A DNA stretch of 64,000 bases from Sphaerisporangium rubeum (GCF_014207705.1 NZ_JACHIU010000001.1:3154501-3218500); one strand, 5' to 3'. Shown: positions 32,426-41,913, counted from the first letter of the stretch. Program-made: numbers and translations. The notes: a model not told the origin generated them from the sequence alone.

Positions 32426-33970
32426 TCAGCGGTAGCCGGCGGCGATGATCTCGGCCTGGACGGCGTTCTCGGTGGCGTCGCTCGGGTAGCCGGCGACCAT
32501 GGCGCCTTCGTAGAAGGTGCCGGCGCTGAGGTTCGCGCCGCCGTCGGGCTTGCAGCAGTCACCGCCACTGCCGAGGATGATGGCCCCCTGCTTCTTCATC
32601 GGGCTGTAGCCGTTGGGAAGCGCGCCGTCGTACAGCGTGTACAGGGTGCCGGACTGCGCGTTGCTGCCCTTGATGGCGAAGCGCGACGTGCCGTTGTTCT
32701 TGAGCGTCGCGGTGACGAACTTGTGGGGGAAGCCACGCTGGTTGGGGTTCCACGACTGGCTGCCGCCGGGGAACAGGCCCCACTCCAGGTCGGCCTGGAC
32801 CCATGGGCCCGAGCCCTGGCAGCCGCCGAACCAGCACTGGGTGCTGAAGTTGATGGCGTCCATGGCGCCGGCGGCGTCGGCCTTCCGCGTGGTCTCGCTG
32901 TTGCCGTAGTCGAAGCAGCAGCCGTTGTTCACGTGGGTGCCGCTCGTCACCATGTACATGCCCTCAGGCGCGCTGCCGGTGGGGACGCCGGTCAGGTGGC
33001 CGTCCCGCCAGTAGCTGTTGCCGGGGTTGATGTACAGCGAGTACGCCTTGTTGCCGCCGACGGTCAGCGACTCGGTCGTCGCGGTCGCCGGCCTGCTCTG
33101 CGGGGAACCCGGGACCACGCTGGACCCCTGGTACCACAGGTCGTTGCCGCGTCCGGACTGGTCGTACACGACCGTGATGACACAGGTCGTGCCGGCGCAG
33201 AACGAGTCCTGGGCCGCGGCGTTGGCGACACCTCCCGCGGTCAGGACGGCGATGTTCCTCGTGGTGTTGTCGGAGGAACGCCTGACCTGGTACAGGTTGC
33301 CGTTGTAGGCGTTGTAGAGCGCGCGCGTCGTGCTGTGCGCCGCCACGCACGCCGTGCCGCCTGCGGCGTAGATGTCGCACGGCCGCGAGCCGGGAGGCGG
33401 CGGGGACGGCGTCACCGTCGGCGTGGGGGTCGGGCTGGGCTGGGTCCCGCCGGTGGTCCACTTCTGGTTGTTCTGGCCGTTGCAGGACCAGATCTGCACC
33501 CTGGAGCCGTTGGCGGTGCCGTTGCCGGAGACGTCGAGGCACTTGTTCGCGCCGACGGCGGTGATGCTGCCGTCGGAGTTGAAGCGCCACTTCTGGTTGT
33601 TCTGGCCGTTGCAGTCCCAGATGATCACGGCGCTGCCGTCGGCGGTGGCGTTGTTGCTGACGTCGAGGCACTTGTTGCCGTAGACCCGCAGCTCACTGGC
33701 GGTCGTCGTCGTCCACTGCTGGTTGGCCTGGCCGTTGCAGGTCCAGATCAGTGTCGTCGCGCCGTTGGCCTGGGAGGCCCCGTTGACGTCCAGGCACCGG
33801 CCTGAGGCGACGCCGACCAGCGGGGTCGTCGCGGCCGAGGCCGGCGCCGACCAGGTCAGGCCGGTGGCGAGGACGGTCGCCGCCGCGGCGGCGATCGACG
33901 CGAGGACGGCCGTCCGGCGGCGCCACCCGCGCGCCGCACGGCTCCGTCGTGGAACGGAGGAAGGCTGCAT
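32426..33970 (-). CDS. abfB: Secreted GH54-like alpha-L-arabinofuranosidase with N-terminal ricin-type lectin domain
   Basis: 514 residues. A basic Sec signal (about 1-47) is followed by a CBM13 domain (48-173), a Pro/Thr linker (175-195) and an AbfB catalytic domain (197-514). The GH54 active-site segment ADLEWGLF gives Glu396 as likely nucleophile, and GGDCCKPDGGANLSAGTFYEG places Asp471 as likely acid/base; their 75-residue spacing is close to that recalled for fungal AbfB. There is no C-terminal CBM42, which many GH54 enzymes carry. It would remove arabinose side chains from arabinan or arabinoxylan. GAGGAG precedes ATG 33970. Confidence 0.88.
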   Translation of the reverse strand: MQPSSVPRRSRAARGWRRRTAVLASIAAAAATVLATGLTWSAPASAATTPLVGVASGRCLDVNGASQANGATTLIWTCNGQANQQWTTTTASELRVYGNKCLDVSNNATADGSAVIIWDCNGQNNQKWRFNSDGSITAVGANKCLDVSGNGTANGSRVQIWSCNGQNNQKWTTGGTQPSPTPTPTVTPSPPPPGSRPCDIYAAGGTACVAAHSTTRALYNAYNGNLYQVRRSSDNTTRNIAVLTAGGVANAAAQDSFCAGTTCVITVVYDQSGRGNDLWYQGSSVVPGSPQSRPATATTESLTVGGNKAYSLYINPGNSYWRDGHLTGVPTGSAPEGMYMVTSGTHVNNGCCFDYGNSETTRKADAAGAMDAINFSTQCWFGGCQGSGPWVQADLEWGLFPGGSQSWNPNQRGFPHKFVTATLKNNGTSRFAIKGSNAQSGTLYTLYDGALPNGYSPMKKQGAIILGSGGDCCKPDGGANLSAGTFYEGAMVAGYPSDATENAVQAEIIAAGYR

Positions 33971-34371
33971 TGTTCGTACTCCTCGGAGGGAGAGCGAGGC
34001 GGAGACGGCCTCGTCTGGGGGCCGCGGTCACCTCGCCGGGGACGGAGATGGTGCCGTCATCGCAGAGACGGCCGCCGCGGTCACCTCCCACCGCGAGAGC
34101 CGCTTCGCGGCCGGTCGGCACCATCGGTGCGAATCGATTCGCCTGCGGTCTCGATGTGGTGCAGGACAGCGGTTCACGGCGAAGCACATATGAACGGCGG
34201 ACCACGTGTCAAGATTCGCGATCGCCGGCTCAGCGCCGCGGGACCCCGGCCGCCTCTCTCATCGGCGACGCGCCACGACCGCCGGGACTCCTGCCGATGA
34301 AACGTTCACCCGCCACGCGGGCCATGCCGCGTCCGATGCAGTCGAATCGGTTCGCACGCGCGGACGGAGAT
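33971..34371. promoter_or_regulatory. abfB upstream region with palindromic operators
   Basis: A 401-bp gap. GCGAATCGATTCGC (34129-34142) is a perfect 14-bp palindrome about 160 bp upstream of abfB, and CGAATCGGTTCG (34343-34354) is a near copy. The centre CG and arm lengths fit a LacI-family operator. The same 12-bp core recurs at the sugar-importer promoter (38309-38320). No LacI gene is in the window. Confidence 0.55.
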
Positions 34372-35112
34372 TCAGGGGGACGAGGAGAAGAGCAGCTGCT
34401 GGATCTCCCTGCGGTAGTCGTCGAGGGTGTTGTCGATGTGCGTCGCCGCGGCCTGCGCGGCGGCCTCCGGCTCACCCGCGCGGATGGCCTGGTAGATGGC
34501 GTCGTGCTCCTCCACGGCCTTGGCGGCGTGTCCCCCGACCGACCCGCGCATGCCGATGAGGCTCGACTGCGCCTGCAACCTGCGGGCCTCGCGCACCGCG
34601 ATCTGCAGGAACATGTTGTGCGACGCCGTGGCGATGGCGGTGTGGAAGGTGTCGTCACCGGAGTTGAACAGGTCCTCCTGGCCGGACTCGAAGCCGTGCC
34701 GGCACACCCCGGCCGCCTCCTCGATGGCCCGCAGCTCGGCGGGGGTGGCCCGCCGAGCGGCCAGCCGGCTGGTCTCCATCTCCTGGGCCCGGCGGAACTC
34801 GAACAACATGTAGATGTGGTCCAGGTCGGTCGGCAGGAAGAACGAGGCCCAGCGACCGGTGCCGAGCATCCCCTCGTCGTCGGCCACGTACAGGCCGCGG
34901 CCCTTCTGCGCGCGCACCCGGCCGAGCGCGGAGAGGATCTTCACCGCCTCCCGCACCACGGTGCGGCTGGTGCCGAGCTGCCTGGCCAGCTCGTTCTCGG
35001 TCGGCATGCGGTCACCCGGACGCAGGCGCAGCCGGACGATCAACTCCAGTACCTGCTCGGCGGCGACCTCGTAGCCGGGCCGGTATCCGCTCTCGCGTGA
35101 GGTGTCGGTCAC
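34372..35112 (-). CDS. GntR-family (FadR/FCD subfamily) transcriptional regulator
   Basis: 246 residues with a winged HTH (LRLRPGDRMPTENELARQLGTSRTVVREAVKIL) and a helical FCD ligand domain (EFRRAQEMETSRLAARR, later HTAIATASHN with likely metal-binding His). FCD regulators usually sense sugar acids, 2-oxo acids or similar metabolites. The start is set at GTG 35112 because AAGGAGG ends 6 nt before it; an ATG at 35118 would abut the ribosome site directly. It lies between arabinofuranosidase and beta-helix genes and may control them. Confidence 0.85.
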   Translation of the reverse strand: MTDTSRESGYRPGYEVAAEQVLELIVRLRLRPGDRMPTENELARQLGTSRTVVREAVKILSALGRVRAQKGRGLYVADDEGMLGTGRWASFFLPTDLDHIYMLFEFRRAQEMETSRLAARRATPAELRAIEEAAGVCRHGFESGQEDLFNSGDDTFHTAIATASHNMFLQIAVREARRLQAQSSLIGMRGSVGGHAAKAVEEHDAIYQAIRAGEPEAAAQAAATHIDNTLDDYRREIQQLLFSSSP

Positions 35113-35520
35113 GTGCATCCTCCTTGCCGTTCCCCTGCACAAGTATGACCGCTCAGCGGCCGTCTTCCCGAGATGGACCTGCGGCGACGTATCAGTACGA
35201 CACATCTGAACGGTTCACCGGAGCGCGGCCCGCGCGACTCCAGCGTTGGGACGGACATTCCCGCTGGTGGACGACGAGTGGCGATTAACGACGGCCGGCA
35301 CCGGCATGTGCGAAGCACGAAATAAGTGGGCTTAAGGTCTTGACGGGTACCGGTGATCCGAACGTAATTGGTACCGAGGTCTCAGAGGGCGAGCTCCTTC
35401 GGGAACCTCCGCGGCCGGAGCAGTGGGGCGGTCCCTGTCCGGCTGCGGGCTCCACCTCACCGAAGGCGACCTGCCTGAGGGGCGTGACCTGACCACACTC
35501 CTACCCTCCAAGGAATCACC
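35113..35520. promoter_or_regulatory. Divergent gntR / beta-helix enzyme promoter region
   Basis: A 408-bp gap. CGTA-TCAG-TACG (35188-35199) is a short inverted repeat in the gntR upstream region and may be its own operator. For the plus-strand gene TTGACG (35340-35345) with GTAATT (35364-35369) forms a plausible promoter with 18-nt spacing. Two GGTACCG copies (35347 and 35370, 23 nt apart) flank the -10 and could be regulator half-sites. No gene is seen here. Confidence 0.45.
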
Positions 35521-37935
35521 GTGCGTTCATTCTCGTCCGTCACGGCGCTGAGACCGGTCCTGACCGGCCTTTTCGCCGCGGCGCTGGCCGCGGCGTACGC
35601 TCTCGCCGTCCCGGCAGGCGCGGCACTCGCCGCCACCACGACCCTGTACGCCGCACCCTCGGGGACCGGCACCGCCTGCACCTCCGCGCAGCCGTGCTCA
35701 CTGACCTCCGCGCAGACGGCGGTGCGTTCCCTGAACGGCGCCATGTCCGGGGACATCGTCGTCGAGCTGGCCGACGGGGTGTACCGGCTGTCGGCGCCGC
35801 TGCGGTTCACCGCCGCCGACTCCGGCAACAACGGCTACACCGTCAAGTGGCAGGCCGCCGCCGGGGCGCGACCCGTCATCAGCGGCGCGCGGGCCGTGAC
35901 CGGCTGGACGCAGGTCGACTCCGGCAAGAACATCTGGCGTGCCAACGTCGGCACCGGCCTCGACACACGCCAGCTCTACGTCAACGGCGCCATCGCGACA
36001 CGCGCGCGCACGCAGGTCAACCGGGCCGACTTCACCGCGAGCAGCACCGGCATGCGGTTCACCAACGGCGCGCTGAACTACCTGAACAACCTGGCGAACC
36101 AGAACCGGGTCGAGATGGAGAGCGTGAACTCGTTCACCGACCGGTACTCACCCGTGCAGAGCATCAGCGGCGGCATGATCACGATGCAGCAGCCGGCGTG
36201 GAACAACAACAACTTCGGCTACGACACCTTCACCCAGCCGCACCGGGCCGGGCCGATGTACCTGGCCAACGCCTACGAGTTCCTCGACGCGCCGGGTGAG
36301 TGGTACCTCAACACCGCCAACGGCCAGCTCAACTACATCCCGCTCTCCGGCCAGAACATGAGCAATGTCTCCGTCGAGCTGCCGGTGCTGCAGTCGCTGG
36401 TGAACCTCGGCGGGACCTACGACGCGCCGGCGCACCACATCACGTTCGGCGGGATCACCTTCACCGGCACCACCTGGCTCGGCCCGAGCGGCAACCAGGG
36501 CTTCGTCGACCAGCAGACCGGCTCCTACATGACGGGGAACTGGAACTGGCCGGGCTTCACCACCTGCCACAACGGCTGCACGCAGTTCGAGGCCACGAGG
36601 CCCAACTGGAACCAGATGCCGGCCGCGGTGCAGGTGTCGGCGGCCAACAACGTCACCTTCACCGACTCCCAGTTCACCAACCTCGGCCAGACGGCCATCG
36701 GCATCGGCAACGACGCCAACGCGCACGCCAGCGGCGTGGGCCTCGGGGCGAGCAACATCACGGTGACCCGGTCGGAGATCGCGCGCAACTCGGCCGGAGG
36801 CATCGTGGCCGGCGGCGTGCGCGCCGACGCGCACCACCCCGGCGACCAGCGGATGGTGAACCGCAACATCAACGTCACCAACAACCGCATCCACGACCTC
36901 GGCATCGAGTACCGGGGCATCGTCTCGGTGCTCACCACGTACGTCACCACCACCGACGTGTCGCACAACGAGGTCTACAACCTGCCCTACACCGGTATGT
37001 CCATCGGGTACGGCTGGGGTGCCAACGACGCCGGCGGCAACAACAACTACGCCAACCGTGGCCTGTACAACTACCAGCCGCGGTACACCACGGCGACGAC
37101 CGCGTCCGGCAACCAGCTCGTCGGCAACTACGTCCACGACGTCATGCAGCAGATGAACGACGGCGGCTGCATCTACACCCTGTCGGCGAACCCCAACGGC
37201 CAGATCAGGAACAACTACTGCCTGCGGACCAACGGGTACTACGGCGTCTACTTCGACGAGGGGTCCCGGTACTACTCGGTCACCGGCAACGTGTTCTCCA
37301 GCACCGGCACCTGGGCCACCGCCAACTACTGGGGCGGCGAGAACATGGGGAACTGGACCGTCACCGGCAACTGGTCGACCAACGGCAGCACCAACGTCAC
37401 CAACGGCGACCGCGGCAATGTCGTCAACAACAACACCACGGTGAGCAACGGCAACTGGCCGTCGGGTGCGCAGGCCGTGATGGCGGCCGCCGGGCCGAAC
37501 GGCACGACACCCTCTCCCTCCCCGTCGGCCACGCCGTCGTCGCCGCAGGACGGCACGAGCGCGATCCGGGGGGTCGGTTCGGGCCGCTGCCTGGACATCA
37601 CCGGCTCGGCGCAGAGCAACGGCGCGACGGCGCAGATCTGGGACTGCAACGGCCAGGCCAACCAGCGCTTCACCGCCACGAGCTCCGGTGAGCTGCGCGT
37701 CAACAACAGGTGCCTCGACGTGAACGGCGCCGGCACCGCCGACGGCAGCTCCGTCATCATCTGGGACTGCAACGGCCAGAACAACCAGAAGTGGCGCTTC
37801 AACTCCGACGGCAGCATCACCGCCGTCGGCGCGAACAAGTGCCTGGACGTCTCCGGCAACGGCACCGCCAACGGCTCCAAGGTCCACATCTGGACCTGCC
37901 ACGGCGGCAGCAACCAGAAGTGGACCCGCGTCTGA
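35521..37935 (+). CDS. Secreted right-handed parallel beta-helix enzyme with ricin-type lectin domain
   Basis: 804 residues. A Sec signal (about 1-39) is followed by a long Asn/Gly-rich beta-helix region to about 665 with recurring turns (NNVTFTDSQFTNLGQTAIGIG, NVTNNRIHDLGIEY, NYVHDVMQQMNDGGCIYT). The early block RPVISGARAVTGWTQV is typical of secreted polysaccharide-active beta-helix proteins (GH141-like or pectate-lyase-like). A Ser/Pro linker leads to a C-terminal CBM13 domain (about 680-804) nearly identical to that of the esterase. The exact glycan is not evident. GTG 35521 is used; CCAAGGAATC precedes it. Confidence 0.75.
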   Translation: MRSFSSVTALRPVLTGLFAAALAAAYALAVPAGAALAATTTLYAAPSGTGTACTSAQPCSLTSAQTAVRSLNGAMSGDIVVELADGVYRLSAPLRFTAADSGNNGYTVKWQAAAGARPVISGARAVTGWTQVDSGKNIWRANVGTGLDTRQLYVNGAIATRARTQVNRADFTASSTGMRFTNGALNYLNNLANQNRVEMESVNSFTDRYSPVQSISGGMITMQQPAWNNNNFGYDTFTQPHRAGPMYLANAYEFLDAPGEWYLNTANGQLNYIPLSGQNMSNVSVELPVLQSLVNLGGTYDAPAHHITFGGITFTGTTWLGPSGNQGFVDQQTGSYMTGNWNWPGFTTCHNGCTQFEATRPNWNQMPAAVQVSAANNVTFTDSQFTNLGQTAIGIGNDANAHASGVGLGASNITVTRSEIARNSAGGIVAGGVRADAHHPGDQRMVNRNINVTNNRIHDLGIEYRGIVSVLTTYVTTTDVSHNEVYNLPYTGMSIGYGWGANDAGGNNNYANRGLYNYQPRYTTATTASGNQLVGNYVHDVMQQMNDGGCIYTLSANPNGQIRNNYCLRTNGYYGVYFDEGSRYYSVTGNVFSSTGTWATANYWGGENMGNWTVTGNWSTNGSTNVTNGDRGNVVNNNTTVSNGNWPSGAQAVMAAAGPNGTTPSPSPSATPSSPQDGTSAIRGVGSGRCLDITGSAQSNGATAQIWDCNGQANQRFTATSSGELRVNNRCLDVNGAGTADGSSVIIWDCNGQNNQKWRFNSDGSITAVGANKCLDVSGNGTANGSKVHIWTCHGGSNQKWTRV

Positions 37936-37946
37936 CGGCACCTTCA

Positions 37947-37989
37947 CCGCCTTGCCCCGGGACGGGATCCCCGTCCCGGGGCAAGGCGG
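37947..37989 (+). terminator. Strong intrinsic terminator after the beta-helix gene
   Basis: A perfect 19-bp stem with a 5-nt loop (GATCC): CCGCCTTGCCCCGGGACGG (37947-37965) pairs with its reverse complement at 37971-37989, 12 nt after the stop codon. It is the most stable hairpin noticed in the window. Confidence 0.85.
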
Positions 37990-38535
37990 CTCGCGGTGGC
38001 CGCCGCGGGACGGCGGCGGTGCTCATGCGGTCGCGGCCCATCGACGACGGCCCGAGCAGGAGCTGGCCGTCCGCGGGTCCGGACACTCATGAAAGTTTCA
38101 GCCTCATCAGGCGATGGCCTCGGGAAACATCGGGTCTAATCGCCTCGATATTGAACCGGCGCACGATGTGCGCCACGATCTACCGTGCGCACACTGGGAT
38201 TTCCCCGGAAGACCGAAAAGTTGACGCGGGAAGTATCCGATGTGTGGGTGTTCGATCAACTGGATAAGCATGCTTGACAGTGATGTTGAGTAGACCTATT
38301 TTCGTCCCCGAATCGATTCGACCAGGGTCATATCGCAGGCCCGGCCGCGCCACGGGACATCCGCTGGGGGGCACCGGACCGCCGGTCCGGTGGCGGCGGC
38401 GTGCTCACCGGCGACCGGCCCGGTGAACCGCATGCGGGGCCCCGCACCACCTTGTTAGGAGAGCCCCGTGCATGACTCTTCTCGCGCCTCGGCGCCGAGA
38501 ACCCTCGCGGCCGGTCCGGCCGCCCGGCCCGCCGG
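37990..38535 (+). promoter_or_regulatory. Sugar-importer promoter and palindromic operator
   Basis: TTGACA (38274-38279) and TATTTT (38297-38302) with exact 17-nt spacing form a near-consensus housekeeping promoter, rare in this GC-rich window. The perfect palindrome CGAATCGATTCG (38309-38320) begins 7 nt after the -10, over the transcription start, as expected for repression. The rest of this stretch shows no gene except the small leader frame described at 38468. Confidence 0.7.
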
Positions 38536-38551
38536 GTGGGCCGCGTGCTGA
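38468..38551 (+). CDS. Possible leader ORF overlapping the sugar-importer ATPase start
   Basis: TTAGGAG (about 38455-38461) is the only good ribosome site before the importer ATPase, yet it points to GTG 38468, which opens a 27-codon frame (VHDSSRASAPRTLAAG...) ending at TGA 38549-38551, just past the ATPase start. This could be a coupling leader, or a sign that the ATPase's own start is displaced by a frameshift. Confidence 0.3.
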   Translation: MHDSSRASAPRTLAAGPAARPAGWAAC

Positions 38552-39978
38552 AGATGGCCGGCATCGGCAAGAGCTTTCTCGGCGTACGGGTCCTCGGCGG
38601 TGTCGACCTCGAGGTGGCGGCCGGTGAGGTCCACGCGGTGGTGGGGGAGAACGGCGCGGGGAAGTCGACGCTGATGAAGATCCTCGCCGGGGTGCACATC
38701 CCCGACGAGGGAACGATCGAGATCGACGGCGAGAGCGTCGCGTTCAAGCACCCCATCGAGGCGCGGCGGGCCGGGGTGTCGATCATCTACCAGGAGCTCA
38801 CCCTGCTGCCGGAGCGCACGGTGGCGGAGAACGTCTTCCTCGGCAGGGAGCCCGTCCGGCGGGGGCTGGTCGACAGGAAGGCCATGGAGTCGGCGACGGC
38901 CGAGCTGCTGAGCTCGCTCGGCGAGGAGTCGTTCGGGCCGCGCGACCTCGTGCGCAACCTCTCCGTCGCGCGGCAGCAGGTCGTCGAGATCGCCAAGGCG
39001 CTGTCGCTGAACGCGCGGATCGTGGTGATGGACGAGCCGACCGCCGCGCTCGCCGGTCACGAGGTGGAGCTGCTGTACACGCTGGTGCGCCGTCTGACCG
39101 CGCGCGGCATCGCGGTCCTGTACATCTCGCACCGGCTCCCCGAGGTCTTCGAACTGGCCGACTGGATCACCGTGCTCAAGGACGGCGCCAGGGTCACCAC
39201 CGCGCCGGCGTCGAGCCTGGACACCGCGGGCCTGGTCCGCCTGATGGTCGGCAGGGAACTGGACTCCTACTACCCGCCGCGCTCGGCGGAACCGCCGGGT
39301 GAGGTGCTGCTGAGCGTGCGCGGCGGCGGCAACGCCAGGCTGCACGACATCGACCTGGAGCTGCGCGCGGGGGAGATCGTCGGCGTGGCGGGCCTGCAGG
39401 GCTCGGGCCGTACCGAGCTGGCCAAGGCGCTGTTCGGCGCCGAGCCCTTCACCACCGGCGCGATGACGCCGCGCCGTCCCCGTTCGGTACGCCAGGGCAT
39501 CGCCGCGGGGATCGGCCTCGTCACCGAGGACCGCAAGGCGGAGGGACTGCTGCTCAACCAGCGGGTGCGCGACAACGCGCTGCTCGTCGCGCGCGCCACC
39601 GGCCGGCGTCCCCCCGCGATCGAGAAGCTGCTCGAACGGGTGCGGCTCTCGCCGCCGCGACCGGCCCAGGAGGTACGGCTGCTGTCCGGCGGCAACCAGC
39701 AGAAGGTCGTGCTGGCCAAGTGGATGACCGTCGCGCCGCGGGTCCTGCTGTTCGACGAGCCCACGCGGGGTGTCGACGTCGGCGCCAAGGCCGCCGTCCA
39801 CGACCTGATGCGCGAGCTGGCCCGCGACGGCATGGCCATCTTGATGATCTCCTCCGAGCTTCCCGAGCTGATCGGCATGAGCGACCGCGTCGTGGTCCTG
39901 CGGGACGGCCGCATCGCCGGGGAACTGCCCCCCGGGTCCACCGAGGAGGCCGTGATGCGCCTGGCGGCCGCGTCATGA
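38536..39978 (+). CDS. Ribose-type sugar ABC transporter ATP-binding protein (two ATPase domains)
   Basis: 480 residues with two fused ABC domains, as in RbsA/MglA/XylG. The first has Walker A GENGAGKST, signature LSVARQQVVEIAKAL and Walker B VVMDEPTAAL. The second has the usual degenerate P-loop (GLQGSGRTEL), signature LSGGNQQKVVLAKW and LLFDEPTRGVDVGAK. GTG 38536 is the first possible start in frame but lacks a ribosome site; GTG 38545 or ATG 38554 are alternatives. It powers import of a pentose or hexose with the three genes that follow. Confidence 0.88.
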   Translation: MGRVLKMAGIGKSFLGVRVLGGVDLEVAAGEVHAVVGENGAGKSTLMKILAGVHIPDEGTIEIDGESVAFKHPIEARRAGVSIIYQELTLLPERTVAENVFLGREPVRRGLVDRKAMESATAELLSSLGEESFGPRDLVRNLSVARQQVVEIAKALSLNARIVVMDEPTAALAGHEVELLYTLVRRLTARGIAVLYISHRLPEVFELADWITVLKDGARVTTAPASSLDTAGLVRLMVGRELDSYYPPRSAEPPGEVLLSVRGGGNARLHDIDLELRAGEIVGVAGLQGSGRTELAKALFGAEPFTTGAMTPRRPRSVRQGIAAGIGLVTEDRKAEGLLLNQRVRDNALLVARATGRRPPAIEKLLERVRLSPPRPAQEVRLLSGGNQQKVVLAKWMTVAPRVLLFDEPTRGVDVGAKAAVHDLMRELARDGMAILMISSELPELIGMSDRVVVLRDGRIAGELPPGSTEEAVMRLAAAS

Positions 39979-40970
39979 CCGAGCAACTGAAACTCAGGAC
40001 CGTCCCGGCCGGGGACACGTTCTGGCGGCGCCTGTCCGCCGACCGGCCCGCGCGTCCGGTCTACGTGGCCCTGGCCCTGCTCGTCGTGCTCGGCTGGCTG
40101 CTGTTCTCCCTCGACGGGGTGCAGTTCCTCAGCCAGGAGAACATCGTCGGCATCCAGCAGCGGTCGGCGGCCCTCGGCATCGTCGCGGTCGGCCAGACAC
40201 TGGTGATCCTCGCCGGGAGCCTCGACCTGTCGGTGGCCTACCTGATCAGCCTGACGTCGCTGGTGGCGGCCGAGATCATGGCGGGCTCCGGCGCGAACGT
40301 GCCGGTCGCGATCGCCGCGGTGCTCGCCGTGAGCGCGCTCGCGGGCCTGGTCAACGGCCTGATCGTCACCCGGCTCCGGGTGCACGCCTTCATCGCCACC
40401 CTCGGCGTCGCGCTGATCCTCCGAGGGGTGCTCGACCAGATGTACGACGGGCCGGCCGGCAGCGTGCCGGAGTCCTTCCAGCATCTCGGGTACGACCGCA
40501 TCGGGCCGGTGCCGGTGTCGGCGCTGCTGCTCGTGGCGGTGGCCGTGGCGGCGGCGATCCTGCTCGGCCGGACCCGGCTCGGGTACCGCATCTACGCGGT
40601 CGGCGGGGACGCCGAGGTCGCGCGCCTGTCGGGGGTGCGCACCGGACGGGTCGTGGTCGCCGCGCACGTGCTGTGCTCGCTGTGCGCCGGGATCGCCGGG
40701 CTGCTGCTCGCGTCCCGGCTCGGCGCGGGTGCGCCGACGGTGGGGACCGACGGCGGGTACGACCTGGAGTCGATCGCCGCGGTCGTGCTCGGCGGCACCG
40801 CGCTGGCCGGCGGCCGCGGCGGGGTCGCGGGGACCGTCGGCGGTGTGCTGGTCCTCGCGGTGCTCGACAGCATCTTCAACCAGCTCGAGGTGAACTCCTT
40901 CGCCAAGGACGTCGTGCGTGGCGTGGTCCTGGTCGCGGCGCTGGCCATCTACGCGAGGCGGAAGTCATGA
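39975..40970 (+). CDS. Sugar ABC transporter permease (RbsC-like), first
   Basis: 331 residues with about ten hydrophobic segments and the BPD-2 family signature region (SIAAVVLGGTALAGGRGGVAGTVGG). ATG 39975 overlaps the ATPase stop (ATGA). It likely forms a heterodimeric channel with the next gene product. Confidence 0.9.
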   Translation: MTEQLKLRTVPAGDTFWRRLSADRPARPVYVALALLVVLGWLLFSLDGVQFLSQENIVGIQQRSAALGIVAVGQTLVILAGSLDLSVAYLISLTSLVAAEIMAGSGANVPVAIAAVLAVSALAGLVNGLIVTRLRVHAFIATLGVALILRGVLDQMYDGPAGSVPESFQHLGYDRIGPVPVSALLLVAVAVAAAILLGRTRLGYRIYAVGGDAEVARLSGVRTGRVVVAAHVLCSLCAGIAGLLLASRLGAGAPTVGTDGGYDLESIAAVVLGGTALAGGRGGVAGTVGGVLVLAVLDSIFNQLEVNSFAKDVVRGVVLVAALAIYARRKS

Positions 40971-41899
40971 GACGCTCGCTGCCGATCTTCGTGGTGCTGG
41001 CCCTGCTGCTGGCCGCGATCGCGTTCGTCAACCCGTACTTCCTCGAACCGCCGGCCTTCCTCGCCTTCGTCAAGCGGGCCGCGCCACTGGTGATCCTCGC
41101 GGCGGGACAGTACTTCGTCATCGTGTCCGGCGAGTTCGACCTGTCGGTCGGTTCCCTCGTCACCGCCGAGGTGGTGATCGCGGCCCGGCTCATCGACGGC
41201 TCCGCGGAGGCGACCTGGCCCGTCCTCGGCCTGCTGATCGTCGTCGGTGTGCTCGTCGGCCTGGTCAACGGGGTCGTCACCACGCTGCTGCGCGTCCCGT
41301 CGTTCATCACGACCCTCGGGACGCTGCTGATCCTGTCCGGCGCGATCTTCCTGTGGACGGGTGGCGCTCCTCGTGGAGCCCTGTCGGAGGAGTTCCGCGC
41401 GCTCGGCCGGGGAAGCCTCGGCCCGGTGCCGTGGTCGGTTCTGATTCTTCTCGCGGTGGCGGCGGCGGCCGTGTACGCGATGCGCTCCCGTTTCGGTCAC
41501 ACGCTGATCGCGACCGGCGACAACGACAGGGCCGCGGCGCTGTCGGGTGTCCGCGTCGCGCGTGTGCGCACGGCGGCGTTCATGATCTCCGGGCTGTCCG
41601 CGGCGGTCGCCGCGATCCTGCTCGGTGGCTTCGCAGGGGTGTCGGCACAGGTCGGCCAGGGACTGGAGTTCCAGGCCATCACCGCCGTCGTGCTCGGCGG
41701 CGTGGTGCTCGGGGGCGGCCGCGGCTCCGTGGTCGCCGCGATGGCGGGTGCCCTCACCCTGGAGGCGTTGTTCACCCTTCTCAACCTCTACGGCGTCTCG
41801 GGGGCGCTGGAACCCGCCGTGCAGGGAGTGATCATCATCGCCGCGGTGGCGCTGGGGGCCCTGAACCTCCCGCGCCGCAGAGCCGCGGCCGTTTCGTGA
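40967..41899 (+). CDS. Sugar ABC transporter permease (RbsC-like), second
   Basis: 310 residues, same family as its neighbour, with GEFDLSVGSLVT near the second membrane segment and the conserved ITAVVLGGVVLGGGRGSVVAA near the end. ATG 40967 overlaps the first permease's stop (ATGA). Having two distinct permeases rather than one homodimer is a common variation. Confidence 0.9.
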   Translation: MRRSLPIFVVLALLLAAIAFVNPYFLEPPAFLAFVKRAAPLVILAAGQYFVIVSGEFDLSVGSLVTAEVVIAARLIDGSAEATWPVLGLLIVVGVLVGLVNGVVTTLLRVPSFITTLGTLLILSGAIFLWTGGAPRGALSEEFRALGRGSLGPVPWSVLILLAVAAAAVYAMRSRFGHTLIATGDNDRAAALSGVRVARVRTAAFMISGLSAAVAAILLGGFAGVSAQVGQGLEFQAITAVVLGGVVLGGGRGSVVAAMAGALTLEALFTLLNLYGVSGALEPAVQGVIIIAAVALGALNLPRRRAAAVS

Positions 41900-41913
41900 G
41901 AAAAGGAAGAAGC

